Shown: positions 7,569 through 16,254 of the stretch, one piece after another
Layout of the letters: each line of letters begins with the position of its first letter
Numbering within the stretch: the stretch's first letter is position 1
From: AC-43 sp963728855
Lineage (GTDB): Bacteria > Actinomycetota > Actinomycetes > Mycobacteriales > Micromonosporaceae
Direction of reading: 5' to 3'
Assembly: GCA_963728855.1 (NCBI GenBank)
Contig: CAVSLN010000002.1
Span: 186,001 to 250,000, forward strand
DNA length: 64,000 nt
The notes under the pieces: generated by a model
Told to the model about the DNA's origin: nothing
What the model saw: only the letters and a program-made list of their open reading frames with translations
The model's database searches: none
Position numbers and translations under genes: made by a program

Positions 7569-9131
7569 GTGCAGACGGTGGGACAGGGCCGGTACGAGCT
7601 GGAGGCGGAGCTCGCGAACGGCGCTATCGGTACCGTGTGGCGCGCCAAGGACACTCGTACCGGCGACCGGGTGGCGGTCAAGCTGCTGCGCCCGGAGGCG
7701 TCGGTACAGCCGGAGCTGGCCGAGGCGTTCCTCTCCGAGGCGGAGATCCTCGCCGGGCTGAGCCACCCGTGCGTGGTACGGGCCCGCGAGCTGGTCCGTA
7801 GTGGCGGCCAGTACGCCATCGTGCTCGACCTCGTCAACGGGCTGGACCTGCGGCGCCGGCTGCGCGCCGACGGTCCGCTCCCGCCGGCCGTGGCCGCCGA
7901 CGTGGTGGCCCAGGTGGCCGACGCCCTCGCGTACGTGCACGGCCGCGGCATCGTGCACGGCGACATCAAGCCGGGCAACATCCTCGTACCGGTCGACGGC
8001 AGTCCCGTACGGCTCACCGACTTCGGGGTGGCCCGCTGGATCCCGGTCGACGGCGCCACCGACCCGGGCGGCCGCGCCACCCACGCCACGCCCGAGTACG
8101 TGGCGCCGGAGGTGGTGGCCGGCGAGCCGCCCCGACCGTCGACCGACGTGTACGCCCTCGGCATCGTGCTCTATGAGCTGCTGTGCGGGCGGACCCCGTA
8201 CCGGGGTGGGAGCGCGGTGGAGGTGCTGCGCCGGCACGCGGGCTGCGTGCCCGTACCGCCGCCGGGGCTGCCTGAGCAGGTGTGGTCGGTGATCGTCGAC
8301 TGCCTGGCGCTGAAGCCGACCGACCGGCCGGGTACCTCGACGATCGCCGGCCGGCTGCGCGGGCTGCAGGCGGCGCTGGACGGGCTGGCGCCGCTGCCGA
8401 ACACCGGTGCCGACGTGGTGACCTGGTGGCCGCGCTCGGCGCAGGACACCGCACCGGTGTCCGGGTCGCGGCGCCGGGCCACCTGGACCGTCCCGGTGCT
8501 CCAGCCGGTGTCGCCGTCCCCGGCGGCCGGTCGGGGCTCCTCGGACCTGCCGATCGCCCCATTGCCCGGCCAGCCGGAGTCGCCGGTACCCAGGTCACCC
8601 GCTCCGGTCTCCCCGGCGCCCATGTCTTCCGCTCCGGTATCCCCCGCTCCGGTCTCGCCGGCGGTCGGGTTCGCCCGGCCGGTGGCCTTATCGCCGGAGC
8701 ACCTCCGCGAGGCTGACGAGCCCCGGCGGCGGGTCATTCCCGCGCCGGTGGCCTGGGCGGTGGCCGCGGCCGCGCTGGTACTGCTGCTCGGCGGGATCGG
8801 GGTCGCGCTGATGCTCGGCGCGCACGCGGACGGTACCCAGCCGAGCCAGCCGGTCGCGGTGACCTCACCGCAGAGCCCCGGTACGCGCAGCGCCGCACCC
8901 TCGGCCAAGCAGCCCGACCCGGTGCCGGGCACCCCCACCCCGACGCCGTCGAATCCCGGCACGGGCGGCGGCTCCGGCGGGGGCAACGGCTCCGGCAACG
9001 GCTCGGGTAACGGCTCCGGCGGCGGGACCGGCACCCGCCCCGCCACGAACCCGACGCCCGCCAGCACGACACCGACGGGGACGTACCCGTACCCCGGCAT
9101 CGGCAGCCCGATGCCGACGGTCGGCCACTGA
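7569..9131 (+). CDS. Membrane Ser/Thr protein kinase with Pro/Ser- and Gly-rich C-terminus
   Basis: About 520 residues: a PknB-like kinase domain (residues ~8-265), a long Pro/Ser linker, one membrane helix (VAWAVAAAALVLLLGGIGVA) and a Gly/Ser/Asn- and Thr/Pro-rich outer tail with no fold. The nucleotide lysine (VAVKLL) and LTDFGVA are present. The catalytic loop is HGDIKPGNIL, so the usual RD arginine is a glycine (non-RD kinase). The glycine loop is ELANGAIGTVW, also weaker than GxGxxG. GTG 7569 was chosen because a strong GGGGAGG lies eight bases upstream. Target and signal are unknown. Confidence 0.9.
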   Translation: MQTVGQGRYELEAELANGAIGTVWRAKDTRTGDRVAVKLLRPEASVQPELAEAFLSEAEILAGLSHPCVVRARELVRSGGQYAIVLDLVNGLDLRRRLRADGPLPPAVAADVVAQVADALAYVHGRGIVHGDIKPGNILVPVDGSPVRLTDFGVARWIPVDGATDPGGRATHATPEYVAPEVVAGEPPRPSTDVYALGIVLYELLCGRTPYRGGSAVEVLRRHAGCVPVPPPGLPEQVWSVIVDCLALKPTDRPGTSTIAGRLRGLQAALDGLAPLPNTGADVVTWWPRSAQDTAPVSGSRRRATWTVPVLQPVSPSPAAGRGSSDLPIAPLPGQPESPVPRSPAPVSPAPMSSAPVSPAPVSPAVGFARPVALSPEHLREADEPRRRVIPAPVAWAVAAAALVLLLGGIGVALMLGAHADGTQPSQPVAVTSPQSPGTRSAAPSAKQPDPVPGTPTPTPSNPGTGGGSGGGNGSGNGSGNGSGGGTGTRPATNPTPASTTPTGTYPYPGIGSPMPTVGH

Positions 9132-9186
9132 GCGGGTACGGGCAACGCGCGGCGGGCCCGACGACCGGGCCTGCTGCGCGACCGGC

Positions 9187-10182
9187 TCAGCTGGTCGCCG
9201 CGCTGCGCACCGCCGCCCGTACCGCCGACTCGACCGCGGGTTCGGTGGCGCCCAAGGCGTCCAGCGCGAGCAGCGCGGCCCCGGCCGCGGGCGGGTCGGC
9301 CACGATGCCCACCATGGCCTGCGGCGCGGCGGCCCGGATCCCGGCCACCACCGCGTCGTGGAGCAGGGGATGCCGGGCGGTGAGCACGCCGCCGCCCAGT
9401 ACCACCGTGTACGCCCGGTCCAGCAGCCCCAGCCGCCGGGCGGCGACGGTCGCCAGGGCGACCACCTCCTCCGCCTGCCGACCCACCACCGACCGCGCCA
9501 CGGGGTCGCCGGCCGCGGCGATCGCGAAGAGTACGGGAGACAGGTCGTCGATCCGCCTGCGGTCCAGCTCGCCCAGGTGCAGCCCGGCGCTGACCTCCTC
9601 CACAGTGGACCGTCCAAAGTGGGCAGCCACGGCGGCGGAGAGCGCGGTGGTCGGGCCGCGACCGTCCTCCCCGCGCGCCGCGTGCCACAGCGCCAGCTCC
9701 GCCAGGTGGTGCCCGCCGCCCCAGTCGCCCGAGATCTGGCCGAGAGACGGGAAGCGGGCGGTACGCCCGTCCGCCGCGCGTCCGACGCAGTTGATCCCGG
9801 CTCCGCACACCACGGCGACCGAGTCCGGCGTCGAGGTACCCGCGCGCAGCAGCGCGAACAGGTCGTTGTCCACCCGGTGCTCCCGGGACCAGCCGGCCTC
9901 GCCCACGGCCTTGGTGAGCACGTCAACCTCCACCGGCAGGTCCGCGCCGGCGATGTACACCTCGGTGCGGTCCAGCACCGCGCCCGGTGGCAGCCCGGCC
10001 TCCGCCAGCGCCCGCGCGACGAGGGAGTTGAGCAGGGCGATCGAGCCCGGTACGCCGAGCTGGTGCGGGGACGACCCGGGTCCCCGGACGAAACCGAGCA
10101 GCTGTCCGGACGAGTCACCGAGCACCACATGGGTCTTGGAGTTCCCTCCATCGACCGCTATATATGTCTTGAGCTGGCTCAT
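9187..10182 (-). CDS. csnK: BadF/BadG-type sugar kinase, CsnK-like
   Basis: A 331-residue ASKHA-fold kinase of the BadF/BadG/N-acetylglucosamine kinase family. The phosphate-1 motif is YIAVDGGNSKTHVVL, the catalytic region NDLFALLRAG, and the adenosine motif VVLGGGVL. In the Streptomyces csnR-K operon the last gene is a kinase of this family proposed to phosphorylate glucosamine-type products. Here its ATG overlaps the stop of the GH4 gene (ATGA). The order of six genes matches csnR, E, F, G, H, K, which is the basis for the symbol; enzymatic specificity is inferred only. Confidence 0.8.
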   Translation of the reverse strand: MSQLKTYIAVDGGNSKTHVVLGDSSGQLLGFVRGPGSSPHQLGVPGSIALLNSLVARALAEAGLPPGAVLDRTEVYIAGADLPVEVDVLTKAVGEAGWSREHRVDNDLFALLRAGTSTPDSVAVVCGAGINCVGRAADGRTARFPSLGQISGDWGGGHHLAELALWHAARGEDGRGPTTALSAAVAAHFGRSTVEEVSAGLHLGELDRRRIDDLSPVLFAIAAAGDPVARSVVGRQAEEVVALATVAARRLGLLDRAYTVVLGGGVLTARHPLLHDAVVAGIRAAAPQAMVGIVADPPAAGAALLALDALGATEPAVESAVRAAVRSAATS

Positions 10183-11537
10183 CGGGCCCAGGCCAGGTGT
10201 GCGGTGTTGGCGGCGAGGAGCCGGTCGGTCAGCCCGTCGGCCAGTTCGTGCTGCCCGACGAGCGGGTGCGCGAGGAGGGCGGCATACACCCTTGACCGTC
10301 CACCGTGGACGGCCGCGTCGACGGCCAGCTGCTCGTACCCGGACACGTGCGCGATGAGCCCCGCCTGCGCCGGCCCGACCGGGGCGATCGGTACGGGTGC
10401 CGGCCCGTCCTTGTCCACCCGGCAGCTCACCTCGATGACCGCCTCGTCCGGCAGGAACGGCAGGTGCCCGTTGTTCCGTACGTTCGCCGCGTGGACCTGT
10501 CCGTCGCCGGTGCCGGCTCCGGCGACGGCTCCGAGTCGCGGCGCGGTGTCAGACGCGCCGAGTCGGAGCTGTCGTAGCCGCGTCGCGCCAGACGTCGCCG
10601 AGCCGGAGCCGCCATTCAGCAGCGAGCCGACCAGCCCGACCGCGGCCTCGGAGTAGAACGCCCCGCCCCGCTGCGACAGCAGCTCCGGCTTCGTGTCGAG
10701 CGTCGGGTCGGCGTACATCCTCAGCAGCTCCGCCTCGATCTCGGCGACCCGCTGCCCGCGCGTAGGTGCGCCGCGCTCCTCCCGTACCACCGCGTCGTGG
10801 CAGTAGAAGTACCGGAGGTAGTACGACGGCACACTGTCCAAAGTGGACAGTATCTGGACCGGCAGGTCGACCTCCGCGGCCAGCTCGGCCCGGTGTCCGG
10901 CGAGCAACTCGGGAAGCCGGTCGACGCCGTCGACGTACACGGCCCGTTCCCAGGTGAGGTGGTTGAGCCCGACGTGGTCGAGCGTCACCGCCTCCGGTGC
11001 CACCCCGAGCATGCCGGCGAACCGGCGCTGGAAGCCGATCGCCACGTTGCACAGCCCGACCGCGCGGTGCCCGGCGTCGAGCAGGGCGCGGGTGACGATG
11101 CCGACCGGGTTGGTGAAGTCCACGATCCACGCGTCCGGCGCGGCCAGCCGCCGGGCCCGCTCGGCGACGTCGAGCACCACGGGTACGGTCCGCAGCGCCT
11201 TGGCCAGCCCGCCGGCCCCCGTGGTCTCCTGGCCGACCCGGCCGCACTCGAGCGGGAACGTCTCGTCGGAGATCCGGGCCTGCTGGCCGCCGACGCGCAG
11301 CTGGATGACGACGACCGCGGCGTCGGCCAGGCCGGCGTCCAGGTCGTCGGTGAAGGTGACCTGCCCGGAGTGGCCGTAGTGGCTGAAGATGCGTGCGGCG
11401 AACGGACCGACCACGTCCAGCCGCTCGCGGGCCGGGTCGATCAGGACCAGCTCGCGAACATCGGGAAACAGCCGGGCGAAGCCGTCGACAAGCTCGGGCG
11501 TGTAGGTCGAGCCGCCGCCGACAACAGCGATCTTCAT
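10179..11537 (-). CDS. csnH: GH4 family glycosidase, CsnH-like
   Basis: A 452-residue NAD- and metal-dependent glycosidase of family GH4 (6-phospho-beta-glucosidase type). The Rossmann start is MKIAVVGGGSTYTPELV; the metal and catalytic boxes CNVAIGFQRR, HVGLNHLTW and YYLRYFYCHD are intact. No PTS genes are near, so the substrate may be unphosphorylated or phosphorylated by the neighbouring kinase. The protein contains an odd insertion of about 35 residues between VGLVGSLLNGG and VHAANVRNNG where relatives run straight on; the DNA of that insert is a long inverted repeat. ATG 11537 overlaps the stop of the permease gene. Confidence 0.85.
   Translation of the reverse strand: MKIAVVGGGSTYTPELVDGFARLFPDVRELVLIDPARERLDVVGPFAARIFSHYGHSGQVTFTDDLDAGLADAAVVVIQLRVGGQQARISDETFPLECGRVGQETTGAGGLAKALRTVPVVLDVAERARRLAAPDAWIVDFTNPVGIVTRALLDAGHRAVGLCNVAIGFQRRFAGMLGVAPEAVTLDHVGLNHLTWERAVYVDGVDRLPELLAGHRAELAAEVDLPVQILSTLDSVPSYYLRYFYCHDAVVREERGAPTRGQRVAEIEAELLRMYADPTLDTKPELLSQRGGAFYSEAAVGLVGSLLNGGSGSATSGATRLRQLRLGASDTAPRLGAVAGAGTGDGQVHAANVRNNGHLPFLPDEAVIEVSCRVDKDGPAPVPIAPVGPAQAGLIAHVSGYEQLAVDAAVHGGRSRVYAALLAHPLVGQHELADGLTDRLLAANTAHLAWAR
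10509..10613. repeat. Palindromic in-frame insertion inside the GH4 gene
   Basis: The ~105-bp segment is an imperfect inverted repeat. The inner arms are 10528-10545 and 10554-10569 around an 8-base loop; outer arms with GGCTCCGGC/GCCGGAGCC cores lie at about 10512-10527 and 10592-10611. It encodes a Gly/Ala/Ser/Arg-rich stretch absent from the usual GH4 alignment position and keeps the frame open. Confidence 0.6.
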
Positions 11538-12430
11538 CCTTTGACTCCAGTCAGGGTGACGCCTTGGACGAACGCCCTCTGCGCGAAGAAGAAGACGATG
11601 ATCACCGGAGCGATGGCGATGACGGTCGCCGCGGTGACCAGGTTCCATGCGACGGCGTGGAGGGTACGGAAGGACGCGACGCCCAGCGAGATGGTCCAGT
11701 TGCTCTGGTTCTCGCTCGTGTACAGGAACGGGCCGTAGTAGTCGTTCCAGGCGTAGAAGAACTGGAACATCGCGGTGGCGGCGACGCCCGGCCGGGCCAT
11801 CGGCCACACCACCTTGTAGAGCGTGCGCCACTCACCACAGCCGTCCACCCGCGCCGCGTCCAGGTACTCGTTCGGGATGGTCAGCATGAACTGGCGCAGC
11901 AGGAAGATGGAGAACGCGTCGCCGAAGAGCGTCGGCAGGATCAGCGGCCAGAGCGTACCGGTGAGGTGGTTGGTCGCCCACAACGTGTAGAGCGGCACGG
12001 TGGTGATCTGCGGCGGCAGCAGCATCATGCAGATCACCACGAGGAACACCAGGTTCCGGCCCCGCCACCGCAGCTTGGACAGGGCGTACGCCGCCGGCAC
12101 GCTGGACAGGATCGTGAAGATCGTGGCCAGCCCGGCGTACATCACTGTGTTCCACAGGTACTTCGGCATCTCGGTCTTGCGGAAGACCTCGAGGTAGTTC
12201 TCCGGGTGCCAGCTGACCGGCCAGTAGTTGCTGGTGAGCGACTGGGTGCTGGTCATGAACGAGGTGAGGAAGATGAACAGGAACGGCGCGAGGAACATGA
12301 TGGACAGCGCGATCGCCATGCTGTGCCTTGCGATGAAGACCAGCGCGCTCTCCTTGCGCCGCCGGCTGGGCTTGGCGACGGGGGCCGGGCCGCGGCGGTG
12401 GCTTCTGGCCGGGGTGGCGAGGGCGGTCAT
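11534..12430 (-). CDS. csnG: Sugar ABC transporter permease, MalG type (CsnG-like)
   Basis: A 298-residue inner-membrane permease of the CUT1 class with six predicted helices. The EAA loop reads YLDAARVDGCGEWRTLYKVVWPMARPG, contacting the ATPase. It starts with a short basic cytoplasmic tail followed by a helix around residues 30-50. ATG 12430 overlaps the stop of the partner permease (ATGA). No ATPase gene is in the operon, as is common in actinomycetes where MsiK serves several sugar importers. Confidence 0.9.
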   Translation of the reverse strand: MTALATPARSHRRGPAPVAKPSRRRKESALVFIARHSMAIALSIMFLAPFLFIFLTSFMTSTQSLTSNYWPVSWHPENYLEVFRKTEMPKYLWNTVMYAGLATIFTILSSVPAAYALSKLRWRGRNLVFLVVICMMLLPPQITTVPLYTLWATNHLTGTLWPLILPTLFGDAFSIFLLRQFMLTIPNEYLDAARVDGCGEWRTLYKVVWPMARPGVAATAMFQFFYAWNDYYGPFLYTSENQSNWTISLGVASFRTLHAVAWNLVTAATVIAIAPVIIVFFFAQRAFVQGVTLTGVKG

Positions 12431-13428
12431 GACTCTTCTCCGGAGAACGACTTGGAGCGCTTGAGGACGATCAGGATGATCAGGAACGCCACGATGAACA
12501 GGACCACGGCCATCGCGCTGGCGTAGCCGAGCTGGTCGTAGGCGAAGCCCTTCATGTAGAGCCAGAGGGGGTACGTGAACGTGGAGCCCTGTGGGTACCC
12601 GAAGGTCGACGACACCGAGGACCCGGCGTTGATCGCCTGTCCGGAGGCCGCCGACCCGGCCACCGCCGCCTCGGTGAAGTACTGCAGGGTGGCGATGATG
12701 CCGGTGATGGTGGAGAACACGATGACCGGCGACAGCGTCGGCAACGTGACGTGCCGGAAGCGCTGCCACGCGTTCGCCCCGTCGAGGGCCGCCGCTTCCA
12801 GCAGGGTCACCGGCACGTCCAGCAGCGCCGCCAGGAAGATGACCATCGTGTTGCCGATGCCCCACAGGGCGAGCAGGGTCAACGAGGGCTTGGACCAGGC
12901 CGGATCGTTGAACCAGAGCGGCCCCTCGATACCGAGCTTCGACAGCAGCACGTTGACCGGCCCGGTACCCGGCTTGAGCACGTACACGAAGGCCAGCGCT
13001 CCGGCCACCGGCGGCACCAGCGCCGGCAGGTAGAAGATGGTGCGGTAGATGGTCGAGGCGCGCCGCATCGCGACCAGCAGGATGCCGGTACCCAGACCGA
13101 ACAGCACCTGCGTGGGCACCATGACCAGGACCAGCCAGGCCGTGTTCTCCGACGCCTTGATCAGGTTCGTGTCGTGCAGCATGTTCTCGTAGTTCTTCAG
13201 CCCGACGTACACCGGCTGGCTCAGCAGGCCGAACTTGTTCAGCGAGAAGTACACCGCGGTGATGAGCGGGTACACGAAGAACACCGTGATGCCGATGATC
13301 GCCGGAGCCATGAAGCTCAGTACGGTCAGCCGCTGGCGGGTCTTCCTGCGCCGTGCGCCGGAGCGACGCGACCGGGAGTCACCCGGCCGCGCCGCCGCCG
13401 CGTGGCGCGAAGCCACTGTCGTTGCCAT
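12427..13428 (-). CDS. csnF: Sugar ABC transporter permease, MalF type (CsnF-like)
   Basis: A 333-residue CUT1 permease with six to seven helices. The EAA loop is LLEAAALDGANAWQRFRHVTLPTLSPV. A basic N-terminal tail of about 30 residues precedes the first helix, LTVLSFMAPAIIGITVFFVY. ATG 13428 lies two bases after the stop of the solute-binding protein gene and gives the family's normal start; the open frame further upstream is only a shadow. It pairs with the MalG-type permease downstream to form the transmembrane channel for the csn oligosaccharide importer. Confidence 0.9.
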   Translation of the reverse strand: MATTVASRHAAAARPGDSRSRRSGARRRKTRQRLTVLSFMAPAIIGITVFFVYPLITAVYFSLNKFGLLSQPVYVGLKNYENMLHDTNLIKASENTAWLVLVMVPTQVLFGLGTGILLVAMRRASTIYRTIFYLPALVPPVAGALAFVYVLKPGTGPVNVLLSKLGIEGPLWFNDPAWSKPSLTLLALWGIGNTMVIFLAALLDVPVTLLEAAALDGANAWQRFRHVTLPTLSPVIVFSTITGIIATLQYFTEAAVAGSAASGQAINAGSSVSSTFGYPQGSTFTYPLWLYMKGFAYDQLGYASAMAVVLFIVAFLIILIVLKRSKSFSGEES

Positions 13429-13430
13429 GC

Positions 13431-14759
13431 TTAGCCGCCGAGCGCCGTGTTGATGTCGCCGTCGAGCTTCGACAGGCCACCGCCCAGGTCTTTGACCTTG
13501 CCGGCCTGCCAGTCGTTGACGAAGGTCTGCGCCGTGTCCTGGTACGCCGTACCGGCGGCGGACAGCGGCGAAGTCGCCGACTTCGGGTGGGCGAAGACGT
13601 CCAGGAACGTCTTGAAGTTCGGGTCGAGGCTCAGGTTCGGCGACTTGAGGGCGCTCTTGAGAGTCGGTACGTTCTTGATCGCGTTGGCCAGGCCGACGAC
13701 CGACTCGGTGTTGGTCGTCAGGTACCTGATGAACTGCCAGGCCGCCTCGGAGTTCTTGCTGTTCTTCGAGACGCCGATGACGTTGCCGATGATGAACCCG
13801 GAGCCGTACGCGTCGGCCCGGCTGTCCGCGACCGGCATCGGGGCCACGCCCCACTCCAGGCCCGCCGGGTTGTCCGCGGCGATGTTGGCGATCCGCCACT
13901 CGCCGTCGATGTTCATCGCGACCTGGCCCTTCTCGAAGGCGTTGTCCGCGCTGAACTCGTCACCGAAGGCCGACTGGAACTTGTTGATCTTGTCGTACCC
14001 GTAGTAGTCGACGAGGCCCTTCTGCCAGTTCAGCAGCTCCTTCCACTGCGGGTCGCTGCCCACCGCGGACTTGCCGTCGTCTTTCAGGAACTTCGCCCCG
14101 CCCATCGCCGCGTAGTGGGCGACCGAGTTCTCGTAGAAGCCGGACAGCGGGTCGAAGCCGGCGACCTTGATATCGCCGTTGCTCTCCTTCTGGGTGAGCT
14201 TCTTGGCGTCCGCCGCCAGCTCCGAGAAGGTCTTCGGCGGGCTGCTGATCCCAGCCGCCGCGAACAGCTTCTTGTTGTAGTAGAGGCCGTACGCGTCGGC
14301 CAGCAGCGGCATCGTGCAGCGCTTGCCCTGGTAGGCCGTGTACGACTGGACCACGTTCGGGATGTCGGTCATGTCGACCTTGTCCCGCGAGATGTACGGA
14401 GCCAGGTCCTGCCACGCACCGGTCGAGCAGAACTTGCCGACGTTGTCCGTGGTGCCCGACAGCGCCACGTCCGGCCCCTGGCCAGCCGCGATCGCCTGGG
14501 TCGTCTTCGAGTCGTCCTGCCCGGACTTGACGTTCACCTTGATCAGCGGGAACTTCGCCTGGAAGGCGTCGACCGCCTTCTGGATGGCCTCGGCCTCACG
14601 GTCGCTGAAGAAGTGCCAGAACTCGATGGTGCCGGAGGCGGTGACGCCGGCCGATGCAACGGTCTGCGCGGGCGCGTTGGGCGTACAGCCGGTGGCCACC
14701 AGGGCGGCGGCCACCAGGCCGGCGGCGGCGACCAGGCCACCACGCCGTAGACGGGTCAT
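13431..14759 (-). CDS. csnE: Sugar-binding lipoprotein of ABC transporter (CsnE-like)
   Basis: A 442-residue family-1 solute-binding protein. The signal peptide ends with the lipobox LVATGC, so the mature protein is a lipoprotein anchored at Cys25. The mature N-terminus SGTIEFWHFFSDREAEAIQK and the motif FWHFFS are typical of CUT1 sugar-binding proteins; aromatic residues such as YYGYDKINK and GEWRIANI line the expected ligand cleft. It captures oligosaccharide outside the cell and delivers it to the two permeases encoded directly downstream. The csn order suggests chitosan-derived oligosaccharides, but the ligand is not readable from sequence. Confidence 0.9.
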   Translation of the reverse strand: MTRLRRGGLVAAAGLVAAALVATGCTPNAPAQTVASAGVTASGTIEFWHFFSDREAEAIQKAVDAFQAKFPLIKVNVKSGQDDSKTTQAIAAGQGPDVALSGTTDNVGKFCSTGAWQDLAPYISRDKVDMTDIPNVVQSYTAYQGKRCTMPLLADAYGLYYNKKLFAAAGISSPPKTFSELAADAKKLTQKESNGDIKVAGFDPLSGFYENSVAHYAAMGGAKFLKDDGKSAVGSDPQWKELLNWQKGLVDYYGYDKINKFQSAFGDEFSADNAFEKGQVAMNIDGEWRIANIAADNPAGLEWGVAPMPVADSRADAYGSGFIIGNVIGVSKNSKNSEAAWQFIRYLTTNTESVVGLANAIKNVPTLKSALKSPNLSLDPNFKTFLDVFAHPKSATSPLSAAGTAYQDTAQTFVNDWQAGKVKDLGGGLSKLDGDINTALGG

Positions 14760-14796
14760 GGGATGGGTGCTCCTCTCGGGAGAGGGGATACGGGGG

Positions 14797-15963
14797 TTAT
14801 CGGGTCAGGTCGTGCAGGTTGCGGATGAGCTCCTCGCGTACCTCGGCCAGCGCGGCATCCAGCGCGCCGAGCAGGACCGGGTCGTCGGTGAGGCTGGTGA
14901 CCGCGATCTCTGTTACCAATGGGCTGGCGGTACGCGTCGCGGCGAGTACCGCGTCGCGTAACGCCGCGCCGCCGGCCTGACCGACTTCTCCGGCCAGGAC
15001 GACCAGTGCCGGGTCGAGCACCGCCACCACCACGGCGAGGCTGACGGCGATCCGGCCGGCCAGCTCGGCGAGCATCGCCGGGCTGGCCTGGATCACCGCC
15101 TCGCCGGGGGTGGCGGCGTCGATCCCGTGTTCCTTGGCGAGCGCGATGACCGCCCGGCCGCCGACGACCTGTTGCAGGTCGGGGCGGAACTGTGGGGAGG
15201 AGGCCAGGCCCAGCGGGATGTACCCGATCTCGCCGGCTCCTCCGCTCGCGCCGCGCAGCAACGTGCCGCCGAGGTCGATGGCCAGGCCGAGGCCCTCGCC
15301 GAACCACAGCAGCGCGAAGCTGTCGGCGGCGCCGGCCACGCCCCGGCGGCGCTCGGCCACCGCGGCGAGGTTGACGTCGTTGTCCACGCCGACAGGGGTA
15401 CGCAGCGCCCGCCGGAGGTCGCTGACCAGGCCGGGCCGGTCCAGCCCGGGTACGTCGACGTGGTGGATGGTGTCGGTACGCGGGTCGTAGGCGCCCGGTA
15501 CCCCCAGCTGCACCCGGCGCAGCCGGTCGGTCGGTACGCCGGCGAGCGCGCACTGTTGGCTGATCGACTCCCGGATCGCGTCCTCGACCGTGGTCGACCG
15601 GAGGTCAACGGCCAGCTCGGTACGGGCCCGGGTGGTACCCGTGAGGTCGCTGATCGCCAGTGCGAGGGCCGGTCGCCCGGTGCCCGTCGTCTCCCGCACC
15701 GACAGGGCGAGGGCGTACGCGGCGTCCGGGTTGGCGGCGTAGATCTCGGCGTTGGGCCCCGGGCCGCCCGTGGTGTGCCCGGTCACCACTGCCAGGCCCG
15801 CCTCGGTCAACCGGCGCAGCACCTCCGACGTCGTAGGCTTCGACAGTCCGGTGAGCTCGCGCAGGTCGTTGCGGGTGAGGGCGCCGTTGTCCAGCAGGTG
15901 ACCGAGCGCCGCGCTCTCGTTCATCGCGCGCAACAGCTTCGCCGAGCCGGCCAGACGGGCCAT
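14797..15963 (-). CDS. csnR: ROK-family transcriptional repressor, CsnR-like
   Basis: About 388 residues: an N-terminal winged helix (LGHLLDNGALTRNDLRELTG then LSKPTTSEVLRRL) and a ROK sugar-kinase-like domain. The ROK zinc motif CxCGxxGCxE is absent; at its usual place the sequence reads EIGYIPLGLASSPQFRPDLQ. The phosphate motif GLAIDLGGTLLRG is partly kept. In Streptomyces CsnR represses the operon it heads. Here a dyad overlaps its promoter region and the binding-protein gene follows after 37 bp, so autoregulation of the whole operon is likely. ATG 15963 was preferred over one seven codons upstream, which lies inside the dyad-proximal leader. Confidence 0.85.
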   Translation of the reverse strand: MARLAGSAKLLRAMNESAALGHLLDNGALTRNDLRELTGLSKPTTSEVLRRLTEAGLAVVTGHTTGGPGPNAEIYAANPDAAYALALSVRETTGTGRPALALAISDLTGTTRARTELAVDLRSTTVEDAIRESISQQCALAGVPTDRLRRVQLGVPGAYDPRTDTIHHVDVPGLDRPGLVSDLRRALRTPVGVDNDVNLAAVAERRRGVAGAADSFALLWFGEGLGLAIDLGGTLLRGASGGAGEIGYIPLGLASSPQFRPDLQQVVGGRAVIALAKEHGIDAATPGEAVIQASPAMLAELAGRIAVSLAVVVAVLDPALVVLAGEVGQAGGAALRDAVLAATRTASPLVTEIAVTSLTDDPVLLGALDAALAEVREELIRNLHDLTR

Positions 15964-15975
15964 CGATCCTCGAAT

Positions 15976-15994
15976 GTTAGGCAATCTGACTAAC
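15976..15994. promoter_or_regulatory. Probable CsnR/ROK operator
   Basis: GTTAG-N9-CTAAC, a perfect five-base dyad with AT-rich flanks in an otherwise very GC-rich region, centred about 22 bp upstream of the csnR start codon. ROK repressors of actinomycetes typically bind TTAG/CTAA-type dyads at their own promoter. No second copy was seen before the other csn genes, consistent with one regulated transcript. Confidence 0.6.
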
Positions 15995-16171
15995 TAATCC
16001 GGCCACAGTATGCCTCGGACCGGCTAAGGTCAAGACCCCCGGTGACCTGGGAAAGTGTCCGAAGGCGGCGGATCCCGGGGTGGGCGGCCGCGGTGGTCGG
16101 GCCGGATCCAGTGGTACGCCGGCCATCCACCGCTACACCGGTGCGCGCCACGACTCGACTGTCCTAAGAGG

Positions 16172-16190
16172 ACTGTCCCCTCTGGACAGT
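16172..16190. promoter_or_regulatory. Perfect 7-bp dyad upstream of padR
   Basis: ACTGTCC-CCTCT-GGACAGT lies about 65 bp before the PadR-type gene. A further GACTGTCC half-site occurs just upstream at about 16157. PadR proteins usually repress their own promoter through dyads, so this is a candidate operator. The same half-site pair also occurs inside csnH at 10833-10851, which argues that it might be a more general element. Confidence 0.4.
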
Positions 16191-16254
16191 GCACAGTGGA
16201 GCCAGTTATCCGAAATCCTGGACTCGGCAGCCGCAAAGTGGCAGCGTGGGGGGC

